NCBI RefSeq assembly: GCF_900113285.1
Contig: NZ_FOOT01000010.1
Span: 1-64,000, forward strand
Direction of reading: 5' to 3'
Origin: Pontibacter chinhatensis
GTDB taxonomy: Bacteria; Bacteroidota; Bacteroidia; Cytophagales; Hymenobacteraceae
Length of the DNA stretch: 64,000 nucleotides
The translations under genes were made by a program, and so were the position numbers. The notes beneath the pieces were generated by a model. It did no database searches and was not told where the DNA came from. It was given only the letters and a program-made list of their open reading frames with translations. Positions 8,997 through 17,581 of the stretch are shown in pieces; position 1 is the stretch's first letter, and the number at the start of each line of letters is the position of its first letter.

Positions 8997-9425
8997 ATGA
9001 AAACGCACCACCTGCAAATAGAGTACGACTATAGCTTTGACTTGTACGGCATGGTTACGGCTGCCAGGGATTATAAGCTGGCCTGGGCACTGAACAGGCT
9101 GCTGGACCTGCGCCTTACCCGGCAGAAAGACCTGTGCTTTGACCTGCTCGACAAGGACCGCCTGATTATAGCTAATTACAGGCATCTTACGGAGCATAGC
9201 GAGGTGCGGTTATTTCGCAACAAGGGGCTGGGCGGCCACACGCTAAAAAAACCTTTTCTGCTTCCGGACATTAAAGAGTATGACTATGTGCTGCAAATAA
9301 CCGGGGCCATGCAGCAACTTCACCCGCAGGAGCTAATCAGAAGCCTGATGCGCGCACCGCTTGTGCAGTATGTAAAACAGTTAGACCCGCTCACTTTAAA
9401 ATTTAAAGAGAACCTGATTTTCTAA
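8997..9425 (+). CDS. IPExxxVDY family protein
   Basis: 142 residues. This small cytosolic family of unknown function is named after an IPExxxVDY motif; here it reads LLPDIKEYDYVL (about residues 87-98), a conservative variant. It sits between acpP (divergent) and pyk, 2 nt before the pyk start, which is the arrangement usual for this family in Bacteroidota. That suggests co-translation with pyruvate kinase. No catalytic motif is visible. Confidence 0.8.
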   Translation: MKTHHLQIEYDYSFDLYGMVTAARDYKLAWALNRLLDLRLTRQKDLCFDLLDKDRLIIANYRHLTEHSEVRLFRNKGLGGHTLKKPFLLPDIKEYDYVLQITGAMQQLHPQELIRSLMRAPLVQYVKQLDPLTLKFKENLIF

Positions 9426-9427
9426 GT

Positions 9428-10855
9428 ATGAAAGTTACATTTAACAAAACTAAAGTTCTGGCTACCGTAGGGCCTGCCAGCGATTCGTACGAGCGCCTTA
9501 CAGCTCTTGTGCAGGCAGGTGTTAATGCATTTAGACTTAATTTCTCGCACGGGGCCTACGAGGCGCACAAGCAGGTAATTGACAACGTGCGCGAGGTTAA
9601 CCGCAACTACAACACCAACATCTGCCTGGTGCAGGACCTTCAGGGGCCAAAAATCAGGGTTGGAGATGTGGAGAACGGTGGCGTTGAAATTAGAGAGGGC
9701 GAAATCATCAGGATTCTTTGCGACGGCTCGATGAGCGTGCCGGGGCAGCTCGCCACCAACTATACCGAGCTTGCCAAAGACGTAAACATAGGCGACCACA
9801 TCCTGCTGGACGACGGCAAATTGGAAGTAGTGGTTACCAACACCGATAAACAAAACGTGGTGGAGGCCAAAGTGAAGTATGGTGGCATCGTGAAACCACG
9901 CAAGGGCATCAACCTGCCAAACACCCGCGTATCGGCCCCGTCCCTGACCGAAAAAGACATCCAGGACCTGCACTTCGGGCTGGATAACGATGTAGAGTGG
10001 GTGGCACTTTCTTTTGTGCGCAAGGTGGAAGACATCCACGAAATCAAACGCATTATCCAGGAGCGCGGTAAAGACACCCGCGTAATCGCCAAGATTGAGA
10101 AGCCTGAGGCGATTGAGAACATCGACGAGATCATCGAGGCGACGGATGCCATCATGGTGGCCCGCGGCGACCTGGGCGTGGAAGTAGGCATGGAGAAGGT
10201 GCCGATGATCCAGAAGATGCTGATCGACAAGTGCAACATGGCCGCCAAGCCTGTGATTGTGGCGACGCAGATGATGGAAAGTATGATTGTGAACCCCCGC
10301 CCTACCCGCGCCGAGACAAACGACGTGGCCAACGCGGTAATCGACGGCGCTCACTGCCTGATGCTGAGTGCCGAGACAGCCGTGGGAGCCTACCCGGTTG
10401 AGACCATCGAGAGCATGACGCTGACCATCCGTACAGTTGAAGATCACCAGGAGGGTTTCCACAAAGTATACTCCCCGAACCCGGCTTCTGAGACTTTCCT
10501 GAGCGACATCCTGGTAGCTAACGCCTGCAACCTAGCCCGCGACACGAATGCCAAGGCCATCATCGGCATGACCAAGTCTGGCTATACGGCTTTCCAACTG
10601 GCCAAATACCGCCCGCAGGCAAACATCTTTGTCTTCACAGAGAACCACCGCCTGCTTAACACCCTGAACTTGGTGTGGGGCGTGCGCGGCTTCTTCTATG
10701 ACAAGTTCGAGTCTACGGATAACACAATTGCTGACATCAAGGAGACTTTGCTACAGGAAGGCCATCTGCAGAAAGGCGACGTGTTCATCAACACGGCCAG
10801 CATGCCAATTAACGAGCAGAAGCGCACCAATATGATTAAACTGAGTGTGGCTTAG
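9428..10855 (+). CDS. pyk: pyruvate kinase
   Basis: 475 residues, normal for the bacterial enzyme that makes ATP and pyruvate from phosphoenolpyruvate. Visible motifs: N-terminal KTKVLATVGPAS and FRLNFSHG, the catalytic-lysine strand VIAKIEKPEAIEN, the metal and substrate stretch IMVARGDLGVEVG, and KPVIVATQMMESM. The C-terminal regulatory domain (about 350-475) is complete. It is translated 2 nt after the IPExxxVDY gene and ends in a strong terminator. Confidence 0.97.
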   Translation: MKVTFNKTKVLATVGPASDSYERLTALVQAGVNAFRLNFSHGAYEAHKQVIDNVREVNRNYNTNICLVQDLQGPKIRVGDVENGGVEIREGEIIRILCDGSMSVPGQLATNYTELAKDVNIGDHILLDDGKLEVVVTNTDKQNVVEAKVKYGGIVKPRKGINLPNTRVSAPSLTEKDIQDLHFGLDNDVEWVALSFVRKVEDIHEIKRIIQERGKDTRVIAKIEKPEAIENIDEIIEATDAIMVARGDLGVEVGMEKVPMIQKMLIDKCNMAAKPVIVATQMMESMIVNPRPTRAETNDVANAVIDGAHCLMLSAETAVGAYPVETIESMTLTIRTVEDHQEGFHKVYSPNPASETFLSDILVANACNLARDTNAKAIIGMTKSGYTAFQLAKYRPQANIFVFTENHRLLNTLNLVWGVRGFFYDKFESTDNTIADIKETLLQEGHLQKGDVFINTASMPINEQKRTNMIKLSVA

Positions 10856-10875
10856 GCTATACTTTGTACAGTATG

Positions 10876-10912
10876 AAAAACGCCCGGGGCTTTGGCTTCG
10901 GGCGTTTTTATT
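10876..10912 (+). terminator. pyk terminator
   Basis: AAAAACGCCCG (10876-10886) pairs with CGGGCGTTTTT (10899-10909) and is followed by a T-rich tail that runs into a TATACTT word. Confidence 0.9.
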
Positions 10913-10989
10913 TATACTTGTGGAAATGAGGGTGGGCTATAGTACTTCGTTTTTCGGCCTCGCTTGCCTCTGGTGCGTGTGCGCTATTT

Positions 10990-11140
10990 TACAGCCGCTT
11001 TGGTTTATACCTTATACTTTTAAATAGCTGTTCCGGACAGTGATGCCCTGAACCAATGCTGCAAACTTGAAAGTCCGCGTAAGCCATACTTTTACTTTGG
11101 CTGTACTTTTATACTTGCTTATACTTGCCGGTTTATACTT
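10990..11140. repeat. cluster of TATACTT words
   Basis: Four TATACTT copies (near 11011, 11110, 11120 and 11134) occur within about 135 bp of intergenic DNA, all in the same orientation, plus a CATACTT variant near 11087. No gene is visible. The cluster runs into the composite repeat at 11131. Confidence 0.7.
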
Positions 11141-11630
11141 TCCTAGCCGCCGCTTCCCGCAACTTGAATCAAGCTATTCTTACTAGCTGCCGTTCATCCT
11201 CCAGCCCCACATACCTATCGTTTCATCTCTGGCTTTGGTGCCCTCCCAGGCCGGGAGGCCTCGCCTTCGGGCATCGCGCGGTGTACATTTCCTTTGCTAC
11301 CCTTCGGTCGCAATGCCCTTGATGGGCACCGGAAATCTACAAGGCGCTCAACCCAAAGGCTGGTACAAGAATCGATAGCCGCTGCTTTTTGTCATCTCGA
11401 CCTTTGGGAGAGATCTAAATAGAGTTCCCTACAGATCTCTCGCCTTGCTCGAGATGACAAAGTAAGTAGCAAGTATAATTCCCCTCTCGGGAGGGGCAGG
11501 GGTGGGTTTATACTTCTGCTGATAAAACAGCAGCTATGTAACCTATACTTCAGCACCAGCAAAAACAGGCTCCCCTCCTTGGCCAAGGAGGGGTTAGGGG
11601 TGGTTGGACCCGGTACTGTTGAGACTCCCT
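11131..11630 (+). repeat. composite intergenic repeat, copy 1 (inverted relative to copy 2 at 23015-23655)
   Basis: Modules in order: A (11131-11386, with the GGCCTCGCCTTCG and CAAGGCGCTCAACCCAAAGG blocks), B (11391-11459, hairpin starting GTCATCTCGAC and ending GAGATGAC), C (11478-11513, CCCCTCTCGGGAGGGG), a linker, and D (11572-11617, CCTCCTTGGCCAAGGAGG). The same modules occur in exactly reversed order and orientation at 23015-23655. The apparent reading frames inside are repeat sequence, not genes. Confidence 0.85.
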
Positions 11631-11733
11631 CCCATGTTGATAAGGAAAGGTTGAGGTAATCGCAACTTATACCTATTGCATAGCTATACTTATTGTGTGA
11701 CGACACGCCACAAACCAGGCACTACCACAAACG

Positions 11734-11762
11734 CAAAAGCCCTGCACGGTGGGTGCAGGGCT
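11734..11762 (-). terminator. rpsT terminator
   Basis: A 10-bp perfect stem (AGCCCTGCAC 11738-11747, GTGCAGGGCT 11753-11762) followed on the minus strand by TTTTG, 24 nt past the rpsT stop. Confidence 0.9.
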
Positions 11763-11786
11763 CTCACAAGTATGGTTTCCCAAAAA

Positions 11787-12044
11787 TTAAGCAGCGATGC
11801 TGTTAACCAGCTTAGCCAGTTTAGACTTGTTGTTAGCCGCTTTGTTTTTGTGGATGATGTTTTTCTTAGCCAGACGGTCAAGCATAGAAGAAACTGTCTT
11901 GAACAGTTCCTGCGCCTCGGCCTTGTCAGTTGTAGTTCTCAGCTTCTTGATGAAAGTACGAGTAGTTTTCGCCTGGTATCTGTTACGAAGACGTTTAGCG
12001 TTGTTCGCTCTGATTCTCTTTAATGCCGACTTATGGTTAGCCAT
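11787..12044 (-). CDS. rpsT: 30S ribosomal protein S20
   Basis: 85 residues, lysine- and arginine-rich, starting MANHKSALKRIRANNAKRLRN, the standard S20 N-terminus, with the helical hairpin and C-terminal KNKAANNKSKLAKLVN. It binds 16S rRNA in the body of the small subunit. It is a single gene with its own promoter and terminator. Confidence 0.98.
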   Translation of the reverse strand: MANHKSALKRIRANNAKRLRNRYQAKTTRTFIKKLRTTTDKAEAQELFKTVSSMLDRLAKKNIIHKNKAANNKSKLAKLVNSIAA

Positions 12045-12092
12045 GTTATTCTATAATATTAATTCTTTCTGATGCTTTTATCAATGAGTTTG

Positions 12093-12124
12093 CAAAGGTA
12101 AACCCTTTAACATTAATTTCCAAA
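12093..12124 (-). promoter_or_regulatory. rpsT promoter
   Basis: On the minus strand the -7 box TACCTTTG (plus 12093-12100) matches TAnnTTTG exactly, and TTTG (plus 12121-12124) lies 20 nt upstream. It is about 50 nt before the rpsT start. Confidence 0.7.
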
Positions 12125-12289
12125 ACACCTCAGCCAAAAATATTTCTGGATGTTAGAGAGCCACAAATATAACTAAATCAGCGGGTTTACCACAACTTGC
12201 ACCATGCAAATTTCAGTTTGTTTCCCCTTAGTTTTCGGGTTCGCCTGCACAGGCCGAATCACGGCCGTTTAACCTACCCCTGGCTTGTA

Positions 12290-12328
12290 AAAAAATAAAT
12301 CCGCTGCGGTAGCTACCGCAGCGGATTT
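12290..12328 (-). terminator. terminator of the 12351 lipoprotein gene
   Basis: A 32-bp perfect palindrome (12297-12328, centre AGCT) with CCGCTGCGG arms is followed on the minus strand by TTTATTTTTTT. It lies 22 nt past the stop codon. Confidence 0.9.
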
Positions 12329-12350
12329 AATAGAATGACAGCTGATGTGC

Positions 12351-12782
12351 TTAGTTATTATCGCGGTTTACATCTACATCCACGTCGATGTCATCGATCT
12401 TACCTAAGCGTTTTTGTACTTTGTTCTCAAACTCATTCCACTCTGCCTTGGTGTTTTCCCAGGCTTGGCGGGTTTCATCGTCCCAGGTAGAAGACTCTGC
12501 TTCTACCTCAGCTTCGCGGCGCTTGTACTCAGCGCGCATCTCGCGGTACTCGTCCTTAGTTACCGTTTCGGCACGCTCCGTGTTGGTGTCTACCCAAGCC
12601 GAAAAGTCGTTGTAGGCTGTATTGGTTTCCATTTCAGCCTCGTCAATTTCGGCATTCATTTCGGTCTGTGCCTCATTTACTTCCGCGTTTGTCTCGTTCT
12701 GTGTTTCCTGGCTACAGGCAAACATAAACGCACCTAATATAAACGCATATCCTATTGTTTTAAACTTTGATGTAATTTCCAT
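12351..12782 (-). CDS. acidic coiled-coil lipoprotein, function unknown
   Basis: 143 residues. Residues 1-22 form a lipoprotein signal peptide ending FACSQ (Cys23). The mature part is very acidic and helical: residues 26-60 carry repeated NAEV/NAEIDEAE units that should form a coiled coil, and the C-terminus is IDDIDVDVDVNRDNN. No known domain was recognised. It has its own terminator and no clear partner. It may be a periplasmic stress or structural lipoprotein; this is a guess. Confidence 0.75.
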   Translation of the reverse strand: MEITSKFKTIGYAFILGAFMFACSQETQNETNAEVNEAQTEMNAEIDEAEMETNTAYNDFSAWVDTNTERAETVTKDEYREMRAEYKRREAEVEAESSTWDDETRQAWENTKAEWNEFENKVQKRLGKIDDIDVDVDVNRDNN

Positions 12783-12930
12783 AGTTGTATTAATTTGGTA
12801 CTTTAGCCATTTTATACGACCAAAACAAAATATTGATATATAACATCCTAGTTCAAGGCCTTTTTCTGGTTTTTTTCGTATTTATTATTATACAAGTATA
12901 GTATTAGTGAATATATTTTTGTTACATACC

Positions 12931-13887
12931 ATGCCACTCTTACCTTCCAAACACCGCCCTCCCTTTTACCTTTTTAACGGGCACCTCCAAACCATTATCC
13001 CAAGCTTGTTCAGGCAGGTGGAGGGCGTGCAGTACGAGCGGGAGCGCCTGCTCACCCCGGACGACGATTTTATAGATGTGGATTGGTCCAAGGTGGGGTC
13101 TGACGCGCTGCTGGTGCTCTCGCACGGGCTGGAGGGCGACACGGGCCGGCCCTACATCACGGGCATGGTAAAAGCCTTTAACGCCGAGGGGGTGGATGCC
13201 ATGGCCTGGAACTACCGCAGTTGCAGCGGCGAGCCGAACAAGCTGCTGCGCTCCTACCACCTGGGTGCCTCCGACGACCTGGACTTTGTGCTGCAGCACG
13301 CGCTGGCAAGCGGAAAGTATAAAGAAGTATACCTGGTAGGCTTTAGCGCGGGTGGTAACATTACCCTGAAGTACCTGGGCGAGGCGCCGGAGCAGGTTCC
13401 GCCGCAGGTAAAACGCGCCACTATGTTCTCCACCCCCATCGATTTGAAGGGCTCTGCACAGCGTATCTCCAAAATCTATACCCAGCGCTTCCTGAAGACG
13501 TTGGGAGAAAAACTTGAGCAGAAGCGGCAGATGTACCCCGGCGAAGTGGACCTGTCTGAGTATAGTATCCTCTGGAGCTTTCCGGAGTTTGATGACCGCT
13601 ACACGGCGCCCATACACGGGTTTAAGAGTGCCGACGAATACTATGCCCGCGCCAGCTCCAAGCAGTTTCTCAAAAACATCCGCATCCCCACGCTGCTGGT
13701 AAACGCTAAAAATGATCCTTTCCTGTCACAGGGTTGCTACCCGGTGCAGGAGGCGGAGGATAACCCATACTTTTATTTGGAGATGCCGGACGAAGGCGGC
13801 CACGTAGGTTTTGCGGAGAACTTCCGGAAAAACCGCTACTACTCAGAGGAGCGGGCGCTGCAGTTTATACTTCACGACAAGGTCTAG
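12931..13887 (+). CDS. YheT-type alpha/beta hydrolase
   Basis: 318 residues from the ATG at 12931; a GTG at 12907 would add eight residues and is less likely. The family (COG0429) starts with a typical FNGHLQTIIPSLFR segment, seen at residues 15-28. The nucleophile elbow is GFSAGG (137-142, Ser139), the acid lies in NAKNDPFLS and the histidine in DEGGHVGF. Substrates of this esterase family are poorly known. Its stop overlaps that of the convergent DUF4269 gene by four bases. Confidence 0.9.
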   Translation: MPLLPSKHRPPFYLFNGHLQTIIPSLFRQVEGVQYERERLLTPDDDFIDVDWSKVGSDALLVLSHGLEGDTGRPYITGMVKAFNAEGVDAMAWNYRSCSGEPNKLLRSYHLGASDDLDFVLQHALASGKYKEVYLVGFSAGGNITLKYLGEAPEQVPPQVKRATMFSTPIDLKGSAQRISKIYTQRFLKTLGEKLEQKRQMYPGEVDLSEYSILWSFPEFDDRYTAPIHGFKSADEYYARASSKQFLKNIRIPTLLVNAKNDPFLSQGCYPVQEAEDNPYFYLEMPDEGGHVGFAENFRKNRYYSEERALQFILHDKV

Positions 13888-14414
13888 GCTCGTTCCTCAA
13901 GCCGCAGCAGGGCCTCATAGGGATCGCCGGGCAGGTTTAGCAAGCGGGCAAAGGCTGGCTCTGTCTTTACACCCTGCTTTTTAAGGTGTACCACCTGCTG
14001 CCTGAGCGGCTCGTCGTACTTTTGCAGCAGCTTATACTCTACCAGCATGTGCCTGTAAGCGTGCTGCTCCCGCGACGGGGTGCTTTGCCCGAATACCTCC
14101 ACTTCAAAATCATCCAGCCAGAAGCTCGCTACTATACTTTCCTGCCCTCTTATCGCACGTTCCCGCAACACAAAGCCCGGGCAAGCAGAAAAGTGTAGCA
14201 GCAGGGCCTGCCGAAAGTCGGTTTTTGATTTCCAGCAGCAGATAATGTCCAAATCGCTCTGCGCCACGTCTATCCCAATCGGAATGGTGCCTGCCAGCAA
14301 CGGGTCGAAAGGAGCCAGCTTCTGCATGACCTCATACTTGAGAAGCACCTCATAAGCCGCCCGCTGCCGCTCGTTGCCAGACTGCAGGTAAGCTATGTCC
14401 TCGAAGTTAGGCAC
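13884..14414 (-). CDS. DUF4269 family protein (nucleotidyltransferase-like fold)
   Basis: 176 residues matching the DUF4269 family. Residues 41-60 (AGTIPIGIDVAQSDLDIICC) have the G-T-x-P-x-G-x-x-x-x-x-S-D-x-D pattern of minimal nucleotidyltransferase folds, with the two Asp of SDLD as likely metal ligands. A further acidic pair occurs in WLDDFEVEVFG. Function is not established. It lies 35 bp downstream of rsmG on the same strand and may be co-transcribed. Confidence 0.8.
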   Translation of the reverse strand: MPNFEDIAYLQSGNERQRAAYEVLLKYEVMQKLAPFDPLLAGTIPIGIDVAQSDLDIICCWKSKTDFRQALLLHFSACPGFVLRERAIRGQESIVASFWLDDFEVEVFGQSTPSREQHAYRHMLVEYKLLQKYDEPLRQQVVHLKKQGVKTEPAFARLLNLPGDPYEALLRLEERA

Positions 14415-14449
14415 GGGTTTATACTTTATTGGAATGCTACAGGGAGTTC

Positions 14450-15091
14450 CTACCTTTTCAGCGGCACGTACACCACCTTCTTGGTTTCAAAAAACTCCTC
14501 GCTGAAGTAGTTCTTCAGGTCGTGGAGTTGCGTGATAAGACCGGACTCCTCGAGCTCCTCCTGCAGGTCGCCGCCTTTGAGGTAGTATAGCCCCTCGTGC
14601 GCCAGGCCGGTCTTTTTGAAGCTGTTCATCACCCAGGGCCAAAAATTAGCCAGGCGGGTCACGGCACGGCTCACCACGAAGTCATACTTGTCGCGGACCT
14701 GCTCGGCGCGGGTGTGGGTAGCGGTTACGTTGTGCAGGTGCAGTTCGCGGGCAATCTCCTGCACCACGTGTATCTTCTTGCCGATGGAGTCCACCAGGTG
14801 GAACTTCACCTCCGGGAACATCACCGCCAGGGGCAGGCCCGGCAATCCGCCGCCCGTGCCCACGTCCATCACCGATGTATGCTGCGGAAACTGCACTACC
14901 TTGGCAATGCCCAGCGAGTGCAGGATGTGGTGCACCCCCAGCATCTCCACGTCCTTGCGCGAGATAACGTTGATCTTCTGGTTCCACTCTTTGTACAGCT
15001 CGCCCATGTGGTCATACTTCTGCAGCTGGTCTTCGGTCAGCTCCGGGAAATACCCGGAGAGCAGTGTACGGATGGCGTTGGAGTGCAGCAT
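14450..15091 (-). CDS. rsmG: 16S rRNA (guanine527-N7)-methyltransferase
   Basis: 213 residues. RsmG methylates G527 of 16S rRNA with S-adenosylmethionine. The SAM-binding motif DVGTGGGLPGLPLA is at about residues 76-89, preceded by the family's HHILHSLG stretch and followed by FHLVDSIGKKIHVV. The upstream 76-residue membrane protein gene ends 24 bp before it and the DUF4269 gene follows, suggesting a three-gene unit. Confidence 0.95.
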   Translation of the reverse strand: MLHSNAIRTLLSGYFPELTEDQLQKYDHMGELYKEWNQKINVISRKDVEMLGVHHILHSLGIAKVVQFPQHTSVMDVGTGGGLPGLPLAVMFPEVKFHLVDSIGKKIHVVQEIARELHLHNVTATHTRAEQVRDKYDFVVSRAVTRLANFWPWVMNSFKKTGLAHEGLYYLKGGDLQEELEESGLITQLHDLKNYFSEEFFETKKVVYVPLKR

Positions 15092-15115
15092 ATGTGGTAG
15101 TCGGGTGTTAAAAAG

Positions 15116-15346
15116 TTAAGCGGAGATTTTGAGTGAAAGGTACAGAATGGCGGTGCCGGCAAAGGCAAACACAACCACCCCGATCGCCATCAGGAAATCG
15201 AACAGCAGCATCAGCCCGGCGTTGCGGTACTGGCCCTCATACTTTATACTTAGCTCGCGCTTAATCTTCTGCGGCGCGCGCAGGCGCAGGTATAAGTATA
15301 GCTTTCCAACTTTCGATAAAATCCTGTTCGCTAAAGCTTGTTTCAT
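15116..15346 (-). CDS. small membrane protein, function unknown
   Basis: 76 residues from the ATG at 15344-15346; the longer frame upstream is an AT-rich leader without gene character. The first 45 residues are basic (KRELSIKYEGQYRN), and residues about 48-72 form one membrane helix. It lies just upstream of rsmG on the same strand. No family recognised. Confidence 0.65.
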   Translation of the reverse strand: MKQALANRILSKVGKLYLYLRLRAPQKIKRELSIKYEGQYRNAGLMLLFDFLMAIGVVVFAFAGTAILYLSLKISA

Positions 15347-15410
15347 GGTAGGTAGCAATGTATATGGATTTGCAAAAGTATAAAATAAGTATGGTATAAT
15401 CACACAAAGT

Positions 15411-15445
15411 ATAAAACCCCTGTTGCTTACGGGCAACAGGGGTTT
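15411..15445 (-). terminator. terminator of the ECF sigma factor gene
   Basis: A 13-bp perfect stem (AAACCCCTGTTGC 15414-15426, GCAACAGGGGTTT 15433-15445), followed on the minus strand by TTATACTTTG. It lies about 80 nt past the sigma gene stop. Confidence 0.85.
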
Positions 15446-15527
15446 ATCACGTAATCAATATATTAACCTTAATTTAATGCTTTATGAAAGCACGCATGCT
15501 AACGCTATAGAGCTGACAGCCCAGCTG

Positions 15528-16136
15528 TTATATCAGGTGCTTCTTGTTCTTCACCATGTCATAGAGCAGCTCGCGGGCGCGGTGAAGTTGCGCCTTTACG
15601 GTGCCAAGCGGGGCGTTCAGTTCTGTGGCGATTTCCTCGTAGCTCAGCTCATTGAAATAACGCAGCGTAACCAGGCGCTGGTATTTTTCGGGCAGCTTGC
15701 CTACCACGTACTGCATGATCTCGATCTTCTGGTTCTTGATGGCCTCTTCCTGCGGGTTGAGGTTCTTGTCCTTGAAGTCGATTGTAATCTCGTCGCCATT
15801 GTCGATTTTGATGGCCGAGTCGATGCTCATGGTCTTGATCCGGTTCTTGCGGATGAAGTCGATGCAGTTGTTAGTGGCGATGCGGAACAGCCAGGTACTA
15901 AAGGCATACTCCGGGTTAAATTTGTGCAGGTTCTTGAAGGCCTTGGCAAAAGCCTCTATGGTCAGGTCCTCTGCATCGTCTGGGTTGCGCACCATTTTAA
16001 GCACTACGTGGTACACCGGCTTTTTATAGATACTCATGAGTTCGGCGTAGGCCTTCTCATCGTTCTCTTCCACCGCAGCCTGTATAAGCTTAAAATCGTG
16101 CTTTGCTTTCGCAGAGAATTGTTTGTTTACTTCCAT
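15528..16136 (-). CDS. ECF-type RNA polymerase sigma factor
   Basis: 202 residues. Sigma region 2 covers about residues 35-100 (VLKMVRNPDDAEDLTIEAFAKAF and FSTWLFRIATNNCIDFIRK), and region 4 covers about 145-195 (LPEKYQRLVTLRYFNELSYEEIA, then GTVKAQLHRAREL). The linker of about 45 residues is longer than in minimal ECF factors. No anti-sigma factor is adjacent. Its start overlaps the 3' end of the glycosyltransferase gene by ten bases, so it is translated after that gene. Confidence 0.92.
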   Translation of the reverse strand: MEVNKQFSAKAKHDFKLIQAAVEENDEKAYAELMSIYKKPVYHVVLKMVRNPDDAEDLTIEAFAKAFKNLHKFNPEYAFSTWLFRIATNNCIDFIRKNRIKTMSIDSAIKIDNGDEITIDFKDKNLNPQEEAIKNQKIEIMQYVVGKLPEKYQRLVTLRYFNELSYEEIATELNAPLGTVKAQLHRARELLYDMVKNKKHLI

Positions 16137-17230
16137 CTGAATTGTTTATACAGTAACACAGATATCCCTAGGAATAAGTAGTTCACAAAGTAAACCAGAT
16201 CCAGCACGGGCATCAGCAGTAAGGATATCTTATCATCAAGCCTACGGGCGGCCGCCAGATACACCGGGAAAACCGCCAGGTATCGAACACCTGCAAGCGC
16301 TCCTAATATAGCTAAATGGCTATTTAGAACAAGAAGAATCAAGAAAAGTATGTAAAAAAGTATATTAGCACCTATAAAAGCCCCTATTCTTCTTCTGTCT
16401 GCTGCTCTGTAGCGCCCCCCGACCGACAAGTGTCTCCTTTTCTGAACGACCCACTCCCGAAACGTCTTTTTGGGAATACTGGCTGTCTGCGCCTCTTTGT
16501 CTATAACTATGGTAACTTTACTATTGCTGGCGGCATCGCGGACAAAAAGATCATCGTCGCCACCGGTCAGTTTGATATGAGATGCAAACCCTTTGTTCTT
16601 AAAGAAACAAGACTTCGTGTATGATAAGTTTCGACCCACGCCCATATATGCGCGGCCCGCATTTGCTTGTGACAAATACTGAATTCCGGTCAGTAAGGTT
16701 TCATACCGGATGAGCTGATTCAAAAATCCTTTTAATTGTACATACGGAGAATAGCCAAGTACCACTTCTGCCCCCGAATCGTAGCCAGCCTGCATCTTCG
16801 CAATCCAGTTCGGGCTGCAGGGGCGGCAGTCGGCGTCGGTGAAAAGCAGGTGCTCGTAGCGGGCCGCGCGGATGCCCAAAGCCAGGGCATACTTCTTCGA
16901 GTTAAGGTAATCGGGCGTCTTCTTTACCGTCACCACCCTGAAATTCGGATACTGCCGCTCAAGCTCATAAGTATAGAATTCGGTATCGTCGTCGGAGCGG
17001 TCGTTTACCAGCAGCACCTCAAACTCGGGGTAGTCCTGGTCCAGCAGCTGGGGCAGCAGCTCAAACAGGTTGTCCTGCTCGTTATGCGCCGCCACTATCA
17101 CCGTCACCGGACGCTGTGTGCCGGGCACGGGATCCTGGTAGCGGGTTAAGGGCAAAAATCTGAAGAAGGCAAAGTATAACTGCACCAGCACACATACTGC
17201 CAGCACACCGAGAAGTATAAGTGTTACCAA
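16127..17230 (-). CDS. family 2 glycosyltransferase, membrane-bound
   Basis: 367 residues. An N-terminal helix (about 3-22) is followed by a GT-A catalytic domain (43-270) with VIVAAHNEQDNL, the acidic NDRSDDDT, the DxD motif FTDADC, and GGDDDLFVRDA. Two or three helices at the C-terminus (about 285-360) place it in the inner membrane. It would transfer a sugar from a nucleotide donor to a lipid or polysaccharide; substrate unknown. The overlap with the downstream sigma factor gene implies a common transcript. Confidence 0.9.
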   Translation of the reverse strand: MVTLILLGVLAVCVLVQLYFAFFRFLPLTRYQDPVPGTQRPVTVIVAAHNEQDNLFELLPQLLDQDYPEFEVLLVNDRSDDDTEFYTYELERQYPNFRVVTVKKTPDYLNSKKYALALGIRAARYEHLLFTDADCRPCSPNWIAKMQAGYDSGAEVVLGYSPYVQLKGFLNQLIRYETLLTGIQYLSQANAGRAYMGVGRNLSYTKSCFFKNKGFASHIKLTGGDDDLFVRDAASNSKVTIVIDKEAQTASIPKKTFREWVVQKRRHLSVGGRYRAADRRRIGAFIGANILFYILFLILLVLNSHLAILGALAGVRYLAVFPVYLAAARRLDDKISLLLMPVLDLVYFVNYLFLGISVLLYKQFRWK

Positions 17231-17469
17231 ATTCTGTTACTTGTTATCCTGGTCGAAAAACGCGTGAAGCCAGCCTGCACCGGGGCTTCCCTTCAAAATT
17301 AGGCAAACTACCGCCATTTACGAAGCAAGTGCAGCTTTAAAGTATGATAATTTTTGGTTTCGCCTGTTGCACAGATTACCACCAGCTGCCTGCCGTGCAA
17401 AGCCATAGCAAAGTACATTTTTTTAAGTATCAGCGGCAGGCAGGTGATGATTTGTGCAAGCACAGTTCG

Positions 17470-17477
17470 TATCTTTG
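17470..17477 (+). promoter_or_regulatory. -7 box upstream of tgt
   Basis: TATCTTTG matches TAnnTTTG exactly and is followed by CCGG. A TTTG at 17451-17454 is only 15 nt upstream, shorter than the usual 19, so the -33 element is uncertain. The rest of the 17231-17581 gap shows no gene. Confidence 0.5.
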
Positions 17478-17581
17478 CCGGTTAGTTAGATTTTTACAGA
17501 ACTTAAAGAAATAGAAGCCCTTAAGGGGCAGGCCGGTTTTGGTGTTGTTATTGCAAGATGATGCACCGGCAAAATGTAACC

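Noticed and set aside
11125..11322. Open reading frame in the 11-kb gap
   Set aside because: It lies wholly inside the composite repeat; the second copy at 23 kb has a different frame content, so it is not a gene.
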